A stretch of DNA of 38,306 nt, taken from positions 1 to 38,306 of the forward strand of contig SAAL01000029.1 in NCBI GenBank assembly GCA_009929445.1, written 5' to 3'. The notes under the pieces are model-generated. The model was not told the DNA's origin. It saw only the letters and a list, made by a program, of their open reading frames with translations, and did no database searches. The translations under genes were made by a program, and so were the position numbers. Below, one piece after another: positions 33,123 through 38,306 of this stretch; position 1 is the stretch's first letter, and the number at the start of each line of letters is the position of its first letter. Origin of the DNA: Bacteroidia bacterium. Its GTDB lineage: Bacteria > Bacteroidota > Bacteroidia > Bacteroidales > Paludibacteraceae.

Positions 33123-33178
33123 TTCTAACTTCTGACTTCTGACTTCTGACTTCTAATTTCTAATTTTTAATTTCTAAC
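33123..33178. repeat. Heptanucleotide tandem array before yajC
   Basis: Eight units on a strict 7-bp period: TTCTAAC, TTCTGAC (three times), TTCTAAT (twice), TTTTAAT, TTCTAAC. It ends 9 nt before the yajC start codon. The same unit style, also eight units long, occurs at 7781-7835. Confidence 0.9.
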
Positions 33179-33187
33179 TTTATAAAA

Positions 33188-33529
33188 ATGAACTTATTAA
33201 ACATGCTATTACAGACACAAGCCCCTGCTGCCCCGGGACAACAAGGCGGAATGGGAGCTTATTCAGGTATCCTGATGATGGTGCTTATTTTCGTTGTGTT
33301 TTATTTCTTTATGATACGTCCGCAGACTAAACGTCAGAAAGAAATAAAAGCCCAACGCGAAGCTATGAAACAAGGCGACCGCGTAGTGACTTCAGGTGGT
33401 ATTTACGGCAAAATCCGCGATATCAAAGAAACTACTGTAACTGTAGAAATAGCTGATAATGTGCGTATTACTGTAGATAAAAATTCTGTTTTTGCTACTG
33501 CTGCCGATATACCTGCAGAAACGAAATAA
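33188..33529 (+). CDS. yajC: Preprotein translocase subunit YajC
   Basis: A 113-residue YajC, an accessory of the SecDF complex in the inner membrane. Single membrane segment (about 24-44), then FMIRPQTKRQKEIKAQREAM, the family signature, and a small C-terminal domain (GDRVVTSGGIYGKI). It begins only 9 nt after a heptanucleotide array, so repeat changes might affect its translation. It is followed 18 nt later by the YbbR gene. Confidence 0.96.
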   Translation: MNLLNMLLQTQAPAAPGQQGGMGAYSGILMMVLIFVVFYFFMIRPQTKRQKEIKAQREAMKQGDRVVTSGGIYGKIRDIKETTVTVEIADNVRITVDKNSVFATAADIPAETK

Positions 33530-33547
33530 CCTACCTTCTGATGAATT

Positions 33548-34537
33548 ATGTCCGAAGAGTCAGAAATAAAACGCAAAAATGACTTTTTCAGGAAAATCAA
33601 AAATCTTTTAATTTCAAAAGATGCATTGGTTTTCCTGTTGTTTCTTGTCCTCTCCGGAACATTCTGGTTCGTACAATCGCTTGACAAACAGCGTGAAACC
33701 ACGCTGAAAATTCCTGTGGACTACATGGGAATACCTGAAGACGTGGAACTGGAAAACAAACTCCCGCAACGAATAGAGATTAAAGTGCGTGACGAAGGGC
33801 TCACGTTGATGAAGTACAACAGCAGAAACACGGTGCCGCTTGCACTCGACCTCGAAAGGGTTTATTTTGCAAAAGGAAAAATCGTTATTACTGCCGACCA
33901 GCTGAAAAACAGAATATCGCGATACGTACTCCCTACGACTGCCGTTCTGGAAATTAAACCCGATTCAATTGTGGTATTGTATCACAAACTTGCGTCTGTA
34001 ACTTTGCCCGTCAGACTGAGTGGCGAAGTAAAACTTTCGTCGCAATACGTACTGAGTGACAGCATACAGATAGAACCCTCAACAGTCAAAATCTTCGGTC
34101 CGAAAAATATTGTAGATACAATGAGAGCTGTATATACCGAAAAACTGGACACTAAATCGCTGACTGACACTACTTTCACCAAAGTGAGACTTGAAAAACC
34201 AAAAGAAGGCATCAGGTATGCTTTCAGTGATGTAAACGTCGGAATCTTTGTCGAAATGTTTACCGAGAATAAACTGGAAATGCCGGTGACGGTTATCAAT
34301 GCTCCCGAAAATATTAATGTGCGGATTTTTCCACCCACTGTGTATGTTACCTACAACGTCGGTCTGAGCAATTTTAACAAAGTTAGAGAAAATGACATTA
34401 AAGTGATTTTTGATTATAAAGAAGCCAAAGATCTCGATAAACGAAGGTATAAACTGCAGATTATTCAGGATTCACACTATATCTCGAATCTTAGAGTTAC
34501 ACCCGCGCAGGTAGAGTTTTTGTTCGAAGAAAAATAA
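33548..34537 (+). CDS. YbbR-like (CdaR-type) protein
   Basis: A 329-residue protein with one N-terminal membrane segment (about 26-43) and a beta-rich exterior of about two to three YbbR-like repeats (for example LPQRIEIKVRDEGLTLM, VTLPVRLSGEVKLSSQYVLS). In Firmicutes YbbR/CdaR partners the diadenylate cyclase CdaA; no cyclase gene is adjacent here. It follows yajC directly, a conserved order in Bacteroidetes, where coaE usually comes next; here a DUF4293 gene takes that place. Confidence 0.9.
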   Translation: MSEESEIKRKNDFFRKIKNLLISKDALVFLLFLVLSGTFWFVQSLDKQRETTLKIPVDYMGIPEDVELENKLPQRIEIKVRDEGLTLMKYNSRNTVPLALDLERVYFAKGKIVITADQLKNRISRYVLPTTAVLEIKPDSIVVLYHKLASVTLPVRLSGEVKLSSQYVLSDSIQIEPSTVKIFGPKNIVDTMRAVYTEKLDTKSLTDTTFTKVRLEKPKEGIRYAFSDVNVGIFVEMFTENKLEMPVTVINAPENINVRIFPPTVYVTYNVGLSNFNKVRENDIKVIFDYKEAKDLDKRRYKLQIIQDSHYISNLRVTPAQVEFLFEEK

Positions 34538-34633
34538 CTTACTCCAAATCAGATTCGCAAATCAAATAAAACCATTTCATACTATACCACTTTCCGGAAA
34601 AAAAGTAATTTCAACTATCAACTTTTAAAATTT

Positions 34634-35104
34634 ATGTGGCAGAGAACTCAAACGATTTATTTTGTACTGGTAATCCTTCTGATGATTGCTGCTGTGCTTA
34701 TACCCAATGCAGATTTCTTTAATCAGGCTAACAACATTACATACAGGCTGGATGCTCGCGGAATAGTAGAACTGACTCAACAGGGAACTACAAAAGGAGT
34801 AGTTGGTACAAATCCCTGTACCTATCTTTTCGGAATTATTCTTTTTCTGACAACTTATTGCATCGCTTCTTATAAAAACAGAAAACGTCAGCTCAGAATG
34901 GCTACCATCAATCTGTTTCTGATTGTAATTTACATCGCTATTCTTGCAGTATATATCTTTTTTGCCAAAAACAAACTTGAAGCTGATATAACCTGGAAAT
35001 ATCCGGTCATATTTCCGGTCATTGCGCTGATATTCAACTACCTGGCAATGCGTGGAATTGCAAAAGACGAAAACCTGGTAAAATCATTAGACAGGTTGAG
35101 ATAA
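34634..35104 (+). CDS. DUF4293 membrane protein
   Basis: A 156-residue protein with four membrane segments (about 7-24, 61-78, 88-108 and 121-138) and a short charged tail. The opening MWQRTQTIYFVLVILLM is characteristic of DUF4293, a Bacteroidetes-limited family of unknown function. It begins 96 nt after the YbbR gene. Confidence 0.85.
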   Translation: MWQRTQTIYFVLVILLMIAAVLIPNADFFNQANNITYRLDARGIVELTQQGTTKGVVGTNPCTYLFGIILFLTTYCIASYKNRKRQLRMATINLFLIVIYIAILAVYIFFAKNKLEADITWKYPVIFPVIALIFNYLAMRGIAKDENLVKSLDRLR

Positions 35105-35128
35105 AATGTTCGAAAGTTAGGATGTTCG

Positions 35129-35146
35129 TCCCGATAGCTATCGGGA
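35129..35146. repeat. Perfect 18-bp palindrome TCCCGATAGCTATCGGGA
   Basis: A fully symmetrical site in the gap between the DUF4293 and msrBA genes, flanked by weak 7-bp-period sequence (for example GTTTGGA, TGTTTAA). A half copy (CTATCGGGA) lies at 809-817. No T-run follows. It looks like a dispersed repeat or protein-binding site. Confidence 0.6.
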
Positions 35147-35314
35147 GTTTGGATGTTTAAATGTCTGTTTGCAGTCTGTAGAATTGAATTTTAGAGAGAT
35201 TGAATTTAAATAATATCCCGGAACGTCAAAACAATTGAATACCCGAATAATCGAATTTCCTGAATCAAACAATTCGCCGCTTTCTTTGTTTTTAAAACTA
35301 ATAAATTAAGAAAT

Positions 35315-36277
35315 ATGAAAGCAACGAAAACATACTTTACACGGGGAGGGCAGGTGGTAATCCTGATGCTCCTCGTTGTTTTTACTGCTTGTGGACAAAC
35401 CAATAAAACCAACAACAACGCAATGAAATTCAATGAATTAACTCAGGAAGAAAAACAGGTAATACTTTACAAGGCCACTGAAAGACCTTTCACCGGCGAA
35501 CTTCTGGACAACAAAGAAAAGGGAACCTATGTATGCAAACAGTGCGATGCACCGCTCTACAAGTCGGAGGCCAAATTCGAAAGTCACTGCGGATGGCCGT
35601 CGTTCGATGATGAGATAAAGGGTGCTGTGAAACGAATTCCCGATGCTGATGGCCGACGTACGGAAATTGTTTGCGCCAATTGCGGCGGACACCTTGGACA
35701 TGTGTTTGAAGGTGAGGGATTTACAGCTAAGAATACCCGTCATTGCGTTAATTCCATATCCATGAACTTTGTCCCCGAAAAAACATCCACCACCGAAACT
35801 GCCTACTTTGCATCGGGGTGTTTTTGGGGAACAGAATATCACTTTATGAAAGCACCGGGTGTACGTGCCACTACTGTCGGTTACATGGGCGGGCGTACGC
35901 AGAATCCTACGTACAAGGAGGTTTGTACCGGTACTACCGGGCACGTGGAAACAACCGAAGTGCTCTTTGATACCTCCAAAACCAGCTACGAAGACCTGAT
36001 AAAGCTTTATTTCGAAACGCACGATTTCACACAGGTAGGCGGTCAGGGTCCTGATATCGGCGACCAGTACCGCTCGGTGATTTTTTACGTAAATGAAGAA
36101 CAGAAGAAGATGGCCGAAAAGTATATCCAAATTCTGACGGACAGAGGTTATAAGGTGGCAACCGAATTGAAACCGGCTGAAAATAACGAATTCTGGGATG
36201 CGGAGGATTATCATCAGGAGTATTATGATAAGAAAAACGGCACTCCCTATTGTCATATTTACAGAAAAATTTTTTAG
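35315..36277 (+). CDS. msrBA: Lipoprotein MsrB-MsrA fusion methionine sulfoxide reductase
   Basis: A 320-residue protein repairing oxidised methionine outside the cytoplasm. Lipobox FTAC with Cys26. MsrB domain first (about 38-155) with zinc ligands C74-x2-C77 and C120-x2-C123 and catalytic C144 in TRHCVNS; then MsrA (about 160-320) with catalytic C169 in SGCFWGTEY, plus DYHQEYY. The order B-A is the less common arrangement compared with A-B fusions such as PilB-type. It stands 35 nt upstream of the alkaline phosphatase gene. Confidence 0.96.
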   Translation: MKATKTYFTRGGQVVILMLLVVFTACGQTNKTNNNAMKFNELTQEEKQVILYKATERPFTGELLDNKEKGTYVCKQCDAPLYKSEAKFESHCGWPSFDDEIKGAVKRIPDADGRRTEIVCANCGGHLGHVFEGEGFTAKNTRHCVNSISMNFVPEKTSTTETAYFASGCFWGTEYHFMKAPGVRATTVGYMGGRTQNPTYKEVCTGTTGHVETTEVLFDTSKTSYEDLIKLYFETHDFTQVGGQGPDIGDQYRSVIFYVNEEQKKMAEKYIQILTDRGYKVATELKPAENNEFWDAEDYHQEYYDKKNGTPYCHIYRKIF

Positions 36278-36312
36278 AAGAAACTTAATTCAAAAACGAT
36301 ATTTTAATAATT

Positions 36313-37947
36313 ATGAAAAAAAAAGTCAGCCTGTTATTTGTATTTTTATTAATTGTAAATATTGGCTTTTCACAGACCGTCAGACCAACTAAAAACGTGA
36401 TTGTCATGATTCCCGACGGAACTTCACTGTCTGTGGTTTCGGCATCGCGTTGGGTTAAAGCGTACCGCAACGAAGGAAATCACCTGAATATCGACCCGTA
36501 TCTGAGCGGCACGGTTACCACTTTTTCGTCGAATGCACCGATTGGTGACTCGGCACCAACCACATCCACGTACATGACGGGAGTTCCGCAGCAAGCCGGC
36601 AACGTTTCCATGTATCCGGTGGCTGACCCGGCCAACGATATCGTGAAACTGAATCCGGACAGTGCCTATCAGCCGCTCGCCACCATTCTGGAAGCAATGA
36701 AGATGGAACAGAAAAAAGCGGCCGGACTGGTTGTTACCTGTGAATTTCCTCATGCTACTCCGGCAGATTGTGCTTCGCACTATTACAGCCGAAGTAAATA
36801 TCCGGTTTTGGCGCCGCAGATGGCAGCCAACAATCTGAATGTGATGTTCGGTGGCGGAAACGACTTTATTACCGATGAAATGAAAGCTTTTCTGAAATCC
36901 ACAGGAACATCGCTTTTTCAGGACGATAAAAAGGGTATGATGAATTTCACGGGCGATAAAGTTTGGGCATTGTTTGATAAGCAGGCGATGCCGTATGACC
37001 TGGACCGGAACCCCGATCTGATGCCTTCCATAGCAGAAATGACCACCAAAGCGCTGGAAATTTTGAATAAAAACCCGAACGGATTCTTCCTGATGGTGGA
37101 AGGCAGCAAAGTGGACTGGGCTGCACATGCCAACGACCCGGCCGGAATGATTGGCGAATTTCTGGCATTTGACAAAGCCGTGGGTGCTGCTATTGAATTT
37201 GCTAAAAAGGACGGAAGTACTACGATTGTCGTTCTTCCCGACCATGGAAACAGTGGTTTTTCCATTGGCAGAAACGGTTTGAAGAAAAGCTACACTTCTC
37301 TGACCAAAGATGATTTGTTTGGCACGGTTTCGAAAATCAAACGCACGGCCGAAGGGCTTGAAAAAATCCTGCTGAACACCAAACCGGAAAATATAAAAGA
37401 GGTTTTCATGCAATACACAGGCATTGAAATTACAAACGACGAACTGAAAACACTGGCAGGTTCTAAAAATTACAAAGCAGAGGACTACACGCAGGTTTCC
37501 AACAGTAATAATATGACTCACAACATCACGGTCATGCTCAACGAGCGAATGCCGTTCGGGTTTACCACCGGCGGACATACGGGTGAAGAGGTTTTTTTAG
37601 CAGTATATCATCCGCAGGGCGATGTACTGAAAGGAAATGTACGGAATACCGACGTTCATCAATATCTATACAAAGTTGCAGGGCTCGAAAAACCGATGAA
37701 TCAACTGACTTCAGAGATTTTCGCAAAACATACGGATGTATTTAATGGATTGAAATATACCATTATACAGGGAAAAGATTTCCCGAAACTGGTGGTGAAA
37801 TACAAACGTAAAACCCTCGAAATTCCGGCTTACAGTTCGGTAGCCTCATTGAACGGCGTCCCATTTTCGCTCGGTTCGGTGGTGGTGTATGTGGACAAGA
37901 ACAACACATTTTATCTGCCGAAAAATTTGTTGGAGAAGGTGAAATAG
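36313..37947 (+). CDS. Exported alkaline phosphatase
   Basis: A 544-residue PhoA-superfamily enzyme. Signal peptide 1-20 (IGFSQ), metal-binding D35 in MIPDGTS, nucleophile region D79-S80 in GDSAPTTSTYMTG, zinc-site motifs EGSKVDWAAHANDP, LPDHGNSGFS and TTGGHTGEEVFL. The family removes phosphate from many esters in the periplasm. No PhoB-type box was recognised. It may be co-transcribed with msrBA; no terminator was found after it. Confidence 0.94.
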   Translation: MKKKVSLLFVFLLIVNIGFSQTVRPTKNVIVMIPDGTSLSVVSASRWVKAYRNEGNHLNIDPYLSGTVTTFSSNAPIGDSAPTTSTYMTGVPQQAGNVSMYPVADPANDIVKLNPDSAYQPLATILEAMKMEQKKAAGLVVTCEFPHATPADCASHYYSRSKYPVLAPQMAANNLNVMFGGGNDFITDEMKAFLKSTGTSLFQDDKKGMMNFTGDKVWALFDKQAMPYDLDRNPDLMPSIAEMTTKALEILNKNPNGFFLMVEGSKVDWAAHANDPAGMIGEFLAFDKAVGAAIEFAKKDGSTTIVVLPDHGNSGFSIGRNGLKKSYTSLTKDDLFGTVSKIKRTAEGLEKILLNTKPENIKEVFMQYTGIEITNDELKTLAGSKNYKAEDYTQVSNSNNMTHNITVMLNERMPFGFTTGGHTGEEVFLAVYHPQGDVLKGNVRNTDVHQYLYKVAGLEKPMNQLTSEIFAKHTDVFNGLKYTIIQGKDFPKLVVKYKRKTLEIPAYSSVASLNGVPFSLGSVVVYVDKNNTFYLPKNLLEKVK

Positions 37948-38210
37948 AAAGGAGATTTTATCAGGATAAAAAAATGGCTTCACTTCTAAGCTCTGTTATT
38001 AATTGGGATATGCTTGCATAAATAAGATATCATTTATAATTTTTATTAACTAAATGATTCACCTCATTAGAAAAATCGTTTGAATAAATGGTATTTCATT
38101 TTAAATTAAAATATTATTTTAATTTTTTTAATTTCATTTAACTTGTTTGTTTTTGGAAGTTAAATTAAATTTGTTGTAGTATATTTTTGAAAATTATTTA
38201 ATAAAAAGGT
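37948..38210. other. AT-rich gap before the edge transposase fragment
   Basis: About 260 nt of mostly A/T sequence, very rich in AAATT and TTTAA words from 38040 on. No gene, hairpin or promoter is supported. It may hold the right end of an insertion sequence lying across the window edge. Confidence 0.5.
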
Positions 38211-38306
38211 TTAATCGTTAATCGTGTGAAACAAAGATAGTCCACCATTGAAAAATAGTATAGCCGCTCTAAGATTTTCAAAGTTATGGTATCCTTGAGC
38301 AACACG
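38211..38306 (-). CDS. C-terminal fragment of a probable transposase, cut by the window edge
   Basis: The minus strand is open from the window edge for 31 codons and stops at TAA (38211-38213). The peptide contains GYHNFENLRAAILFF, which resembles the C-terminal A-x-G-[YF]-x-N-F-x-N-[FL]-R signature of ISL3-type transposases. Only the last part is visible, so the family call is tentative. If right, a second insertion sequence lies at the window edge. Confidence 0.55.
   Translation of the reverse strand, partial: RVAQGYHNFENLRAAILFFNGGLSLFHTIND

Noticed and set aside
35438-36256. 272-codon open frame on the minus strand
   Set aside because: Antisense to the MsrB-MsrA gene; its sequence shows no family resemblance and is explained by codon bias of the sense gene.
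36424-37578. 384-codon open frame on the minus strand
   Set aside because: It is wholly antisense to the alkaline phosphatase gene, has no recognisable domain, and the phosphatase frame has all expected motifs.
37956-37971. Terminator after the alkaline phosphatase gene (TTTTATC/GATAAAA)
   Set aside because: The loop would have only two bases and the stem is almost all A-T, so it is too weak.

Overview
The window looks like a chromosomal piece of a Bacteroidota genome, most likely order Bacteroidales (moderate confidence). Evidence: a complete bat (aerotolerance) operon, GSCFA, DUF3276 (PUR-like), DUF4293 and HYC_CC_PP-type proteins, a long NusB, Bacteroidetes-type promoters (TTTG, about 19 nt, then TAnnTTTG), A-rich leaders with few Shine-Dalgarno sequences, and a TonB-dependent receptor with an N-terminal carboxypeptidase-regulatory-like domain. 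No rRNA, tRNA or CRISPR array was seen.

Layout. 1-7711 (+): a DUF58 protein cut by the window edge, a membrane protein, then batA, batB, batC, batD and batE, encoding von Willebrand A, TPR and BatD-type envelope proteins. 7919-8575 (+): a PAP2 phosphatase. 8656-10291: an intact IS1634-type insertion sequence between 53-bp direct repeats, each carrying a complete terminator hairpin. 10363-20898 (all -): aconitase, a PEGA/SHOCT lipoprotein, a DOPA-dioxygenase-like enzyme, ferritin, a GH53 galactanase, a ComB-like phosphatase, then a tight operon (read from high to low coordinates) of DUF3298 lipoprotein, nitroreductase, small membrane protein, flavodoxin, UbiA-type prenyltransferase and maf.

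21097-24783 (+) is the most distinctive part: a probable metal-handling cassette made of a Cys/His-rich exported protein, a TonB-dependent receptor with a His-rich loop, an exported HMA-domain protein and an exported peptide built from six ECKDK repeats. It ends in a clear terminator. menA and a GSCFA protein follow (+). 26865-31793 (-) holds an overlapping HIRAN/J-domain gene pair, a hexuronate pair (uxuA plus an SDR), threonine aldolase and a DUF3276 protein. 32110-37947 (+) holds nusB, yajC, a YbbR protein, DUF4293, a lipoprotein MsrB-MsrA fusion and an alkaline phosphatase. The last 96 bases encode the C-terminal end of another probable transposase on the minus strand.

Two patterns lie outside the genes. 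Several longer intergenic gaps carry degenerate tandem arrays with a 7-bp period (TTCTAAT/TTCTGAC/TTCTGTG and relatives, in either orientation), and three different GC-rich palindromes sit in gaps, two of them beside such arrays. The insertion sequence also has a built-in 16-bp stem that would form just upstream of the transposase start codon only in transcripts entering from outside the element.
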